In this document: piece by piece, positions 54,257 to 61,748 of the stretch | How positions within the stretch are numbered: position 1 is the first letter of the stretch | Layout: every line of letters begins with the position of its first letter | Source of the DNA: CAWJMD01 sp963843835 | Lineage (GTDB): Bacteria > Actinomycetota > Actinomycetes > Actinomycetales > CAWJMD01 | Length of the DNA: 64,000 nucleotides | Assembly (NCBI GenBank): GCA_963843835.1 | Contig: CAWJMD010000001.1 | Location: 372,001 to 436,000, forward strand | Reading direction: 5' to 3' | Notes under the pieces: generated by a model | Told to the model about the DNA's origin: nothing | Database searches by the model: none | What the model saw: only the letters and a program-made list of their open reading frames with translations | Program-made: the position numbers and the translations under genes

Positions 54257-55393
54257 TCAACGGCCGCAGTTCTTCTCGACCTCCCTGGCGAACCACGCGG
54301 TGAACACGATGGGGTCCAGCAGGTAGTCGACGGCCTCTCCGTCGACGACCACGTTCACCTGCTGCCCGGCCAGCAGCTGGTTCGCGTTCTGGGTGCAGAA
54401 CTCGACGTCCAGGCCCAGGATCAGGTTCGTGCTCCTGGTCCCGTCGACCGTGACCGGAGCGGGCGGATCCGTGACGAGCGAGATGCCGCTGATGGACTGC
54501 AGGGACACCTCGTGCTCGTCCCCGTCCGCGGAGCGGAGGCTGAGACCCAGGCGCCCGTCCGGACGGTTGGCCAGATCGGCGGTCACGGGAGGCTGTCCCA
54601 GGCTGCTGAAGCAGATCTCCTCATAGAGGTCGACCGCCGACAGGCTCATCCCCGCCAGGTTCGGCACGCCGATCACCTGCTCGCGCAGGTCCTGTGTCGC
54701 CACGGTCACGCGGAGGTTCCCGTCACGGGCGCCCCCTTGGCTGAGTGGGCCGGCGTCGCACGCTGACGTGGCGGTCACCGAGGTCTGGCCGGTCTTGCCG
54801 GGATCCACGTCGAACTCGCGGAGGAGCTCCAGGGCCACGGGCTCGCGTCCCGGGTCGATGTCGCCCCCCAGGTCGGCTCCCTTGACCGTGAGCGGTGACT
54901 GGCCCGAGTTCACGACGAAGAGGCTGTACGTCGCCGCTCCCGTTGGGAAACCGCTGGCCTGGTAGGTGATCCAGGCGCTGATGCTGGCGCTCTCCTCACG
55001 TCCGACCAGTGCGGCCCGCTGCGCGATGGCTGCACCGAGCACCGTGCCCACGAGGGTGGCCACCACGACCAGGGCGACCAGGGGAGTGCGTGAGCGCCGG
55101 TGCCGGACCAGGTGGCGCACGCTGTGCCACAGGCCGGCGACCGGGCCCCGGGTGCTCCCGGACGCGGGAGCAGCGTCCGCGTCCGCGCTGTCAGGCGCCG
55201 CCGCGGCCTCGGGGTCTCCGTCCGCGTCCGGACCGGCGGGTGTGGACGGCGTCGACCCGGTGGGCGCGACGGGTTCGCCCTCGTCCGGCTGCAGGTTCAC
55301 CGGACGGGTGCCGGGCCGGTCGGGGAGCGACCCGGCCCGCCCGCCGTCCGGCGGGGAGGTGTCGTCGACCGCGCCCAGCACCTCGCGGCTCAT
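54257..55393 (-). CDS. Single-pass membrane protein of unknown function
   Basis: The 378-residue protein has a disordered Pro/Asp/Ala-rich cytosolic N-terminus (1-90), one membrane helix (PLVALVVVATLVGTVLGAAI, about 102-122) and an extracytoplasmic region of about 250 residues with four cysteines (in SACDAG, EEICFSS, VEFCTQN and KNCGR) that could make two disulfides. The region starts with an immunoglobulin-like stretch (YSLFVVNSGQSPLTVKGADLGG). I do not recognise the family. ATG at 55393 has GGGAGG upstream. It is convergent with the Fic-like gene and divergent from the 6C RNA/ssd region, where mycobacteria have a HAD-hydrolase gene. Confidence 0.75.
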   Translation of the reverse strand: MSREVLGAVDDTSPPDGGRAGSLPDRPGTRPVNLQPDEGEPVAPTGSTPSTPAGPDADGDPEAAAAPDSADADAAPASGSTRGPVAGLWHSVRHLVRHRRSRTPLVALVVVATLVGTVLGAAIAQRAALVGREESASISAWITYQASGFPTGAATYSLFVVNSGQSPLTVKGADLGGDIDPGREPVALELLREFDVDPGKTGQTSVTATSACDAGPLSQGGARDGNLRVTVATQDLREQVIGVPNLAGMSLSAVDLYEEICFSSLGQPPVTADLANRPDGRLGLSLRSADGDEHEVSLQSISGISLVTDPPAPVTVDGTRSTNLILGLDVEFCTQNANQLLAGQQVNVVVDGEAVDYLLDPIVFTAWFAREVEKNCGR

Positions 55394-55989
55394 CGACGAC
55401 CTCCCGCCCCCTGCGTCCGGCCGCCGGGCCGGTGCCGGCGGCTGCCACGGAATCGCACCGTGGTGCCGCCATCGTGCGCCATCGGGTGGCGGTGGGCCAA
55501 GGATCTCGGCACGTCGTGACCGCGCGGTGACCTGCTCGACGCCTCGACGAGTCGTCAGGACGTGCGGACGGCGGCGCCACGGGGACGCCGCCGTCGGCAT
55601 GCAGTCACTGGCTACCAAGCGTGCACATCAGTCGCGGGACGGGACGAGCCCGGCCCAACGCGTCCTCACGAGGACTGGCCGCGCGTGGGTACCTGTTCCT
55701 GCACGCGGCCCGTTTCCGGTTGCCCGGTCACGGGCCGTTGGGTCCTTGGTACTCCGAACCGGCCGGTAAGGGAAGGGCTTGCGGCCGTCGGGGCGCCGTC
55801 GTGTGCTCCGAGTGACCGACACGCCGAGGACGACTCGCCGTGCCGCGGCGGGGAGGGGAGAAAGCCCGACAGACCGTGCGCGACAGGGCAGGACGAGGGC
55901 GTGTCAGGGTTTGCCGTGGAGCGCCACTCGGGTCCATGCTGGTGGTGGCCGGCCCACCACCCGTTCGCGGGTTCGGTGCTGGCTGCGTA
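55394..55989. other. Long non-coding intergenic stretch left of the 6C RNA
   Basis: No frame here has coding character on either strand, although several long GC-driven open frames exist. It contains the palindrome GTCCTC-AC-GAGGAC at 55662-55675 and a hairpin with arms GGCCGCG (55677-55683) and CGCGGCC (55704-55710). The promoters of the divergent membrane-protein gene and of the 6C RNA must lie here. Nothing else was recognised. Confidence 0.5.
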
Positions 55990-56056
55990 TCCCGGCTCCT
56001 CCCCCCCGAGCCGGAGTGCGCGACGACCCCCGCTACCCCCCCGCGGGGGTCGTCCC
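55990..56056 (+). ncRNA. 6C RNA (two C-loop hairpins; actinobacterial small RNA)
   Basis: Two consecutive perfect hairpins have loops of C runs: CCGGCTC (55992-55998) with GAGCCGG (56008-56014), loop CTCCCCCCC; and GACGACCCCCGC (56022-56033) with GCGGGGGTCGTC (56043-56054), loop of T-A then seven C. Two hairpins with at least six C in each loop define the 6C RNA, known as B11 in M. tuberculosis, where it lies upstream of the ssd gene (Rv3660c) on the same strand; the position and strand here are identical. Such C-rich loops are thought to pair with G-rich ribosome binding sites. The 5' end may extend further left; the second hairpin probably acts as the terminator. Confidence 0.8.
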
Positions 56057-56094
56057 ACGTCCGGGCCCGGTTGCTGCACGGCCGTGCTCAAGAC

Positions 56095-56136
56095 CTCCGT
56101 CCACAGGTACCCCGACAGAGCCGCTCCGTCCACAGG
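56095..56136 (+). repeat. Paired direct repeat CTCCGTCCACAGG upstream of ssd
   Basis: Two identical 13-mers at 56095-56107 and 56124-56136, 29 bp apart, about 50 bp upstream of the ssd start. The core CGTCCACAGG recurs as a second pair before the pilin gene. The 9-mer CCGTCCACA is one mismatch class away from actinobacterial DnaA boxes (TTGTCCACA). Possible operators. Confidence 0.65.
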
Positions 56137-56183
56137 CGCGTGGGGCCCTGGTCCGTCCGAGCCGCGGCCCGGACGCTCGGTGC

Positions 56184-57293
56184 ATGTCCGCTCCCGACAC
56201 CGCTGCGCCGCTGCTGGTGACGTCCGAGCCCACCCTGCTCGACCGCGTCCGCGAGCTCGCCGCGGCGGTCGGGATCGACGTGCATGCGGCGGTCACCCCG
56301 GCGGCGGCCGGGCGTCGCTGGGTCGAGTCGGTGCTGGTGCTGCTCGGCGACGACGTCGTGCCCGAGTCCCTGCCCGGCGGGCGTGACGGGCTGGTGCTGC
56401 TGACGCGCCTGGCCGACGCGCGTGCGTGGCGGCGGGCGGGTGAGGTGGGGGCAGGTCGTGTGCTCGTGCTGCCGGGTGGTGAGGAGGCACTGGCCGAGCT
56501 GCTCGTAGCGGCAGGCGCCGGGTCGGCGCGGGGCCGCGTGGTCGGGGTCCTGGGCGCGGTCGGAGGCTGCGGGGCGACCACGCTCGCGGTCGCCCTGGCT
56601 GCAGGTCGACCGCCGGGCGGCGCCCTGCTCGTGGACGGGGACCCGGTGGGCAGCGGGATCGACGTCGCCTTGGGTACCGAGGTCGAGGCCGGACTGCGAT
56701 GGCGGGACCTCGCGCGAGTCCACGGCACGATGCGACCGGACGTGCTGGCGTCGTCACTGCCGGCCCTGGACGGTCTCCCACTACTCACCTGGGGTGTGTG
56801 GGGGGACGAGATCGATACTGCCGCAAGCGAGATCGAGGCAGGCAGGGTGGATCTCGTCCCGCTCGAGGCGATGCGTTCGGTCGTCCGCGCCGCGCGCGCC
56901 GTGGCGGACCTCACGGTCGTGGACCTGCCTCGCAGGCTCGACGTCTCGGCGGCGCAGCACTGGCGCCTGCTGGACTCCGCCGTGCTCCTCGTGCCGGCGC
57001 AGGTGCGGGCCGTGGTCGCAGCGCGCCTGGCCCTTGCGCGCCTGTCGGCCGTCGTCCCCGACGTGCGCGTCGTCGTCCGTCTCCCCTCTCGCCGCGGACT
57101 CGGCCCGGACGCCGTCGCCGACGTCCTGGACCTCCCCGCCGTCGTCACCTGGAAGACGGTGCCCCGGCTCGCGTCCGCAGCGGACCGGGGGGACCTGCTG
57201 CACGCCGTCCGGTCCGGTGGTGCAGGCCGGAGTCTGCGTGATCTCGGCGACCTACTGGCGGGCAGCGGCGCGGGCCTGGCCGGCGTCGCGTGA
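56184..57293 (+). CDS. ssd: Septum-site-determining/CpaE-like protein (Ssd)
   Basis: The 369-residue protein has an N-terminal receiver-like region (about 8-110, without an obvious phosphorylation Asp) and a MinD/CpaE-type ATPase region from about 115. Its P-loop is GAVGGCGATT, in which the catalytic Lys of KGGxGKTT is replaced, as in the mycobacterial Ssd family. DGDPVGSGIDVALG (switch) and VVDLPRRLD follow. In Tad loci CpaE-like proteins localise the pilus machinery at the pole or septum. ATG at 56184; the stop overlaps tadA by four bases. Confidence 0.85.
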   Translation: MSAPDTAAPLLVTSEPTLLDRVRELAAAVGIDVHAAVTPAAAGRRWVESVLVLLGDDVVPESLPGGRDGLVLLTRLADARAWRRAGEVGAGRVLVLPGGEEALAELLVAAGAGSARGRVVGVLGAVGGCGATTLAVALAAGRPPGGALLVDGDPVGSGIDVALGTEVEAGLRWRDLARVHGTMRPDVLASSLPALDGLPLLTWGVWGDEIDTAASEIEAGRVDLVPLEAMRSVVRAARAVADLTVVDLPRRLDVSAAQHWRLLDSAVLLVPAQVRAVVAARLALARLSAVVPDVRVVVRLPSRRGLGPDAVADVLDLPAVVTWKTVPRLASAADRGDLLHAVRSGGAGRSLRDLGDLLAGSGAGLAGVA

Positions 57294-58537
57294 AGACGGG
57301 CGGCGGATCGGTCGGGCGATCGCCGGCGACCGGGAGCCCCGACGGCTCTGTCGTGTCCCGGGTGCGGGCGCACCTGGCGGCGACCGGGTCGGGAGCCGGC
57401 GCGGCCCACGTCGCTGGCGCCCTGGCGACCGCCGGGCAGGCGTCCGGAGCCCCGTGGGGCGCGGCCGGAGTCCTGTCGCAGGTGGCGTCCGTCCGCGCGG
57501 AGCTGACCGGTGCAGGGCCGCTCCAGCCGCTGCTCGACGACCCCGAGACGACGGACGTGCTGGTCAACGGCCCGGCCGAGGTCTGGGTGGACCGGGGCGA
57601 GGGCCTCGTGCAGGTGGCGGTCGACGTGGGCGGAGAGGGGGGACTGCGGGCGCTGGCGGTCCGCCTGGCAGCCGTCAGCGGCAGGAGGCTGGACGACAGT
57701 GCGCCGTGCGTCGACGTCCGTCTGGCCGACGGCGTCAGGTTGCACGCGGTGCTGCCCCCGGTCTCGCCCGCGGGCACGTTGCTCTCGCTGCGGGTCCCCC
57801 GCCGGCGAACGTTCACGCTCGACGAGCTCGTCGCGTCCGGCTCGGTGGCCGGCACGTGGGCCCCCGTCGTCACCGCGGTCGTCCGGCGACGCCTGGGCTT
57901 CCTCGTCTGCGGTGGGACGGGGTCCGGCAAGACGACCGTGCTGAGCACGTTGCTGGGCCTCGCCGATCCCTCCGAGCGGGTCGTGCTCGTCGAGGACACC
58001 TCGGAGCTCGCCCCGCGGCTACCCCACGTCGTCCGGCTGGAAGCGCGTCATGCCAACGCCGAGGGGGCCGGCTCGCTCACCCTCGCCGACCTCGTGCGGG
58101 AGGCCCTGCGCATGCGCCCCGACCGGCTCGTCGTGGGGGAGTGCCGTGGACCTGAGGTGCGGGACCTGCTGGCCGCCCTCAACACCGGCCACGAGGGCGG
58201 GTGCGGCACGGTGCACGCCAACGCCGCGTCCGACGTGCCCGCCCGGTTGGAGGCGCTGGGAGCCCTGGCCGGCCTCGACCGGGCCGCGACCGCGAGCCAG
58301 GTCGCGAGCGCGCTCGACGTCGTCGTGCACCTCGGCAGGTCGTCGGGTCGCCGTCGCATGGAGGAGGTCGCAGTGGTGGAGGCGGACCGCGGCGGGTCCG
58401 CGTCGGCGGTGCGCGTGGTGACGGCGCTCTCCTGGTCCGGTGACCGGTCCCACACCGGCCCGGGCTGGGAACGGTTGGCGTCTCTGCTGGACGGTGACCC
58501 AGAGCGGGGCCGCGCCCGAGCGCAGGGGCCACCGTGA
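57290..58537 (+). CDS. tadA: Tad pilus assembly ATPase TadA (CpaF-type)
   Basis: The 415-residue secretion ATPase has the N-terminal NGPAEVWVDRGEGL block, Walker A GGTGSGKTTVLSTLL (about 208-222), the Asp box EDTSELAPRLPHVVRLEAR, Walker B/His-box region LRMRPDRLVVGECRGPE and GHEGGCGTVHANAASDVPARLEALG. It powers Flp pilin polymerisation. The GTG overlaps ssd by four bases and the stop overlaps tadB by four. Family CpaF/TadA/VirB11-like. Confidence 0.94.
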   Translation: MKTGGGSVGRSPATGSPDGSVVSRVRAHLAATGSGAGAAHVAGALATAGQASGAPWGAAGVLSQVASVRAELTGAGPLQPLLDDPETTDVLVNGPAEVWVDRGEGLVQVAVDVGGEGGLRALAVRLAAVSGRRLDDSAPCVDVRLADGVRLHAVLPPVSPAGTLLSLRVPRRRTFTLDELVASGSVAGTWAPVVTAVVRRRLGFLVCGGTGSGKTTVLSTLLGLADPSERVVLVEDTSELAPRLPHVVRLEARHANAEGAGSLTLADLVREALRMRPDRLVVGECRGPEVRDLLAALNTGHEGGCGTVHANAASDVPARLEALGALAGLDRAATASQVASALDVVVHLGRSSGRRRMEEVAVVEADRGGSASAVRVVTALSWSGDRSHTGPGWERLASLLDGDPERGRARAQGPP

Positions 58538-59313
58538 CGGCGACGGCGGCGGCCGCGGCCGTCCTGGTGTGGCTGGCCGTGATGGCGGGTGGCCGCGGAG
58601 CCGTTCGAGTCCCCGTCAGAGCGAACCGGCCACGCGACGACGGCGCGGCGAGCAGCGGGCTGTTGGCGCGGTGGCGGCGCTCGACGCCCGACACCGATCT
58701 GGTCGCCAGGGTCAGCGAGCTCGCCGTGCTCCTGCGCGCCGGCCTGAACGCCGCAGCTGCGTGGGAGCACGCGTGCCGGGACCTGGGTGACGATGCGGTC
58801 GCGCGCCGCCTGGGCATGGCCCGCGAGCAGGTGCGATGGGGCCTGTCACCCGTGGCGGCGCTGCGCGGGGGGCCCGGGACCGTGGTCGGCCCCGCGGTCG
58901 GGGAGAGCTGGACGGCACTTCGGTGGCACCGGCGCAGCAGCACCCGACCGGACACGTGCGACTCTTCGGGCCTCGACGCGCTGGCCGCGACCTGGGCCGT
59001 GCACGAGCGGACCGGGGCCCCGGTCGCGGACCTGCTCGACACCCTGGTGGTCGGCCTGAGCGATGCGCGCGCCGCGACACTGGCCCGTCGCGCTGCGATG
59101 GCCGCACCCCTTGCCACCGCGCGCGTTCTGGCGGGTCTACCGGTTCTCGGGCTGGCGCTCGGTCAGCTCGTCGGGGTCCGGCCGGTCGCGGTGCTGCTGG
59201 GCACGGCTCCGGGACGGGTGAGCGCCGCTGTCGGTCTGGTCTGCGCGGCCGCCGGGGTCGTGTGGACCCGACAGCTCGTCCGCTCGGCGGCGACCCGGAC
59301 GCGGGCGAGATGA
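58534..59313 (+). CDS. tadB: Tad pilus inner-membrane platform protein TadB-like
   Basis: The 259-residue protein has a first membrane helix at the N-terminus, a cytosolic GspF-type segment (about 55-165; LVARVSELAVLLRAGLNAAAAWEHA and GLDALAATWAVHERTGAPVADLLD) and two C-terminal membrane helices. It forms the platform with TadC on which the ATPase acts. Coupled by four-base overlaps on both sides. GTG start at 58534. Confidence 0.88.
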   Translation: MTATAAAAAVLVWLAVMAGGRGAVRVPVRANRPRDDGAASSGLLARWRRSTPDTDLVARVSELAVLLRAGLNAAAAWEHACRDLGDDAVARRLGMAREQVRWGLSPVAALRGGPGTVVGPAVGESWTALRWHRRSSTRPDTCDSSGLDALAATWAVHERTGAPVADLLDTLVVGLSDARAATLARRAAMAAPLATARVLAGLPVLGLALGQLVGVRPVAVLLGTAPGRVSAAVGLVCAAAGVVWTRQLVRSAATRTRAR

Positions 59314-59897
59314 ACGTCGCCTGGATCGTGGGTCTGCTGGTGGCTGCCGCGTGGTCCGTCGGACGGTCGGACCCGGCCCACGCCACCGGGCTGCGACGCG
59401 TTCGGTCGCACGGTTCCGAGAAGCGTTGTCGCGCGTGGACTCTCCGAGGACGGCTCCGACGGGCTGAGCCGGTCGAGCCCTCCGTGACGCTGCTGCTCGA
59501 CCTGTGCGCCGGGGCTCTGGCCGCCGGCCTCCCTGCGGCAGGGGCCCTGCAGGTCGCCGGCCGTGCCACGGGCGGATCTCTGGGGCGATGGTGCGACGTG
59601 GCCGGGGTAGCCCTGATGCTCGGCGCCGACCAGGACGCCGCCTGGGCAGACGCCCCGTCTGAGCTCGATGCGCTACGCCGTGCGGTCCAGCTCGTCGGCG
59701 CAGCAGGTGTACCCGGCGGCCCCCTCCTACGTGGGGCGGCCACCGCCGAGCGGACGAGGGAGCGCCTCGCCTACCAGGCCCGCGCCCAGGCTCTGGGTGT
59801 CCGCATGGTGCTCCCCCTCGGCCTGTGCGCGCTGCCCGCCTTCGCCGCCTGGGGCGTGGTGCCGGTCGTCCTCGCCCTGGCCGGCCAGGTCCTCTGA
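59310..59897 (+). CDS. tadC: Tad pilus platform protein TadC-like
   Basis: The 195-residue protein is shorter than typical TadC (about 280-300). It has an N-terminal membrane helix, a cytosolic GspF-type segment with LDLCAGALAAGLPAAGALQVAG and RTRERLAYQARAQALGVRMVLPLGLCALPAFAAWG, then a C-terminal helix pair. It pairs with TadB. The ATG overlaps tadB by four bases. It is the last gene of the ssd-tadABC unit; a 135-bp gap with the repeat pair precedes the pilin gene. Confidence 0.85.
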   Translation: MNVAWIVGLLVAAAWSVGRSDPAHATGLRRVRSHGSEKRCRAWTLRGRLRRAEPVEPSVTLLLDLCAGALAAGLPAAGALQVAGRATGGSLGRWCDVAGVALMLGADQDAAWADAPSELDALRRAVQLVGAAGVPGGPLLRGAATAERTRERLAYQARAQALGVRMVLPLGLCALPAFAAWGVVPVVLALAGQVL

Positions 59898-59901
59898 CCA
59901 G

Positions 59902-59943
59902 CTCGTCCACAGGTCCTGCGATGTCATCGAACTCGTCCACAGG
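59902..59943 (+). repeat. Paired direct repeat CTCGTCCACAGG upstream of the pilin gene
   Basis: Two identical 12-mers at 59902-59913 and 59932-59943, 30 bp apart, sharing the 10-base core CGTCCACAGG with the pair before ssd. The first copy starts four bases after the tadC stop. Two small hairpins follow (GTCTCG/CGAGAC at 59969-59985; GGCGGG/CCCGCC at 59997-60013), then the pilin ribosome binding site. Confidence 0.65.
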
Positions 59944-60032
59944 ACCGAGATCGTTCTGTTCCCAGGCGGTCTCGGCTCTCGAGACTCGTTGCCGGAGGCG
60001 GGAGGCGCCCGCCGTCGAGCCGAGGAGGACCC

Positions 60033-60299
60033 ATGCCCACCGAGATCACGACCGACACCCCGGGCACAGCGGACGCGTGCCACGCGCAGGCCCCCGACCA
60101 CGACCCGGGCTGCGCGCCGACGCACCCGGTGCGTCGCGTGGGGCGCCTCGCCGGGGACGCCGGGATGGCCACGGCCGAGTACGCGATCGCGACCCTCGCG
60201 GCGTGCGGCTTCGCCGGCCTGTTGGTGGTGATCCTCAAGGGAGGCCAGGTCCGCGGCCTGCTGATGGCCATCATCGAGCGGGCACTGAGCATCGGATGA
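60033..60299 (+). CDS. DUF4244 Flp-type pilin
   Basis: An 88-residue prepilin-like protein: a long His/Asp/Pro-rich leader (about 1-47), then GMATAEYAIATLAACGFAGLLVVIL, where the Gly-Met/Ala and Glu five residues later mark the prepilin-peptidase site of Flp pilins. DUF4244 (Rv3656c-type) is the pilin of actinobacterial Tad loci. ATG at 60033 has GAGGAGG before it. Coupled to the TadE-like gene by four bases. Confidence 0.9.
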   Translation: MPTEITTDTPGTADACHAQAPDHDPGCAPTHPVRRVGRLAGDAGMATAEYAIATLAACGFAGLLVVILKGGQVRGLLMAIIERALSIG

Positions 60300-60688
60300 G
60301 GAGGCCGCTCGGCCCGGCGCCGGACTCCCAGTCGGGGGTGGTGACGGCCGAGCTGGCGGTCGCGCTGCTCGCCCTCACCCTGCTGCTGTCGGGGCTGGCG
60401 TCGGTGCTGAACCTGGCTGTCGCGCAGGTGCAGGTGGGCGACGCCGCGGCGGCGGGGGCCCGGCTCCTGGCGCGCGGGGAGGACGTCTCCCGCGTCGACG
60501 CCGTCGTGCACGCCGTGGCCGGGCCCGGTGCCCACGCAGCCGTGTCACGCGGCGCCGAGCTGACGTCGGTGCGCGTGCAGCGGGTGGTCACGCTCTGGGT
60601 GCCCGGCACGCCGCGCCTGACGGTGTCCGGGCGCGCTGTCGCGGTGACGGAGACGACGGCCGTCGCAGGCACCGGTGAGCCCCCGTGA
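60296..60688 (+). CDS. TadE-like minor pilin
   Basis: A 130-residue protein with GVVTAELAVALLALTLLLSGL near residue 15, the TadE-type processing region (Glu five residues after Gly-Val), one membrane helix, and an extracytoplasmic domain with AAAAGARLLARGEDVSR and strands near the end. It corresponds to Rv3655c. The ATG overlaps the pilin gene by four bases. Confidence 0.85.
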   Translation: MRRPLGPAPDSQSGVVTAELAVALLALTLLLSGLASVLNLAVAQVQVGDAAAAGARLLARGEDVSRVDAVVHAVAGPGAHAAVSRGAELTSVRVQRVVTLWVPGTPRLTVSGRAVAVTETTAVAGTGEPP

Positions 60689-61062
60689 TCCCGCGGAGCC
60701 GGCGGGACACCGGCTCGGGCAGCGTGCTGGTCCTGGGGGTGGGGGCCCTGCTGGTGGTCGCGACCGTCGCCGTGGGTGCGGCCGGACAGGTGGTGGCGGC
60801 GCGCCACCGTGCGGAGGCGTCTGCGGACCTGGCGGCGCTGGCGGCCGCCTCCATGGCCCTCACCGAGGGTCCCGCCGCGGCCTGCCGTCAGGCGGCCAGG
60901 GTGGTGGCCGCCCAGACCGGGACCCTCGACGCCTGCCGCGTCGACGGCGACGGCTCGGTCAGCGTGGTGGTGCGCGCCTCGGTGCTCCGATCCGCCGGTG
61001 CGCTGGCGCCCCTGCTCGGTCCCGTGACGGGGCGAGCGCGCGCCGGTCCGTCCGTGCCGTGA
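60685..61062 (+). CDS. TadG-like/Rv3654c-type protein
   Basis: The 125-residue protein has an N-terminal membrane helix (GSGSVLVLGVGALLVVATVAVGAAGQVVAARHRAEASADLAALA, whose RAEASADLAALAAA segment is the Rv3654c/TadG hallmark) and two cysteines (in ACRQAA and DACRVD) that could pair. GTG at 60685 overlaps the TadE-like gene by four bases. Last gene of the pilin unit; 84 bp of gap before the convergent gene shows no clear terminator. Confidence 0.82.
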   Translation: MIPRSRRDTGSGSVLVLGVGALLVVATVAVGAAGQVVAARHRAEASADLAALAAASMALTEGPAAACRQAARVVAAQTGTLDACRVDGDGSVSVVVRASVLRSAGALAPLLGPVTGRARAGPSVP

Positions 61063-61146
61063 GCGCTCTCCCGGGGTGCCGGTCTGCGAGGCATCGGCGT
61101 GCGGCGCAGCCGTGCTCGGGGTGCGTCCGCTTCGGTCAGGGAGGTG

Positions 61147-61620
61147 TCAGTGGGCCGGGTCCTGCGGCGGCGCCTGGTGGGCCGGTCCGGGCCGGTCGGA
61201 CGACGCGGGCGGGGAGGTCGGGGCTGCTGGGGCGGAGGTGGTGGGCGCCGGCGCAGCGGGGGCCGGGGCGACGCGGTGGTCGTGGTCGGTGGTCATCGGC
61301 TTGTCGGTCCGGACCGTGGTGCCGGCGGGCGCCGGCGCGGTCTCCCGCTCGACCTGGCGCTCGTCCTCGATTCGGCGCAGCCGCTTGAGCTCGCGGCGCT
61401 TCTCCACCGAGCGCCTCGACCCGGCGCGGAGCAGTCCGAGCGCGAGCACGACCAGCAGCAGCGTCAGGGCGCCGAGCAGGAACAGGACCAGGGGGCTGGG
61501 GGAGAACGTGAGGTTCAGGTCGGTCCACTGCAACGGCACCTCGCCGGTGCTGCCCGTCACGACGATGAACACCACGAGAGCGGCTGCGGCGAGCAGCAGC
61601 AGCAGTGCGAGGACGATCAT
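61147..61620 (-). CDS. LapA-like (DUF1049-type) membrane protein
   Basis: A 157-residue protein with two membrane helices (about 2-24 and 45-66) linked by TGEVPLQWTDLNLTFSPSP, then a coiled-coil-like basic segment (RRSVEKRRELKRLRRIEDERQVERE) and a Pro/Ala/Thr-rich tail. The two-helix plus coiled-coil layout is that of LapA-domain proteins, which in other bacteria organise LPS assembly machinery; here no LPS is expected and the role is unknown. ATG at 61620. Confidence 0.72.
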   Translation of the reverse strand: MIVLALLLLLAAAALVVFIVVTGSTGEVPLQWTDLNLTFSPSPLVLFLLGALTLLLVVLALGLLRAGSRRSVEKRRELKRLRRIEDERQVERETAPAPAGTTVRTDKPMTTDHDHRVAPAPAAPAPTTSAPAAPTSPPASSDRPGPAHQAPPQDPAH

Positions 61621-61748
61621 GGGTCTCCTCCTGGTCCGGCCCCGGATGTCGGGGGCGTGTGGGGTCCTCGGGGACGCGCGGGTCGGGGTGCGAGGGGCGC
61701 CCGCCCGCGCCCGAAGCGACTCCTATGGCCCAGCAGGCTAGTGGTCAC

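Noticed and set aside
55394..55989. RNase P RNA, tmRNA or a protein gene in the large gap left of the 6C RNA
   Set aside because: None of the conserved blocks of those RNAs is present and no frame shows consistent coding character.
56095..59943. Chromosome origin suggested by DnaA-box-like repeats
   Set aside because: Only four sites with a second-position mismatch, no AT-rich unwinding region and no dnaA, dnaN or rpmH nearby; they are better read as regulatory repeats.
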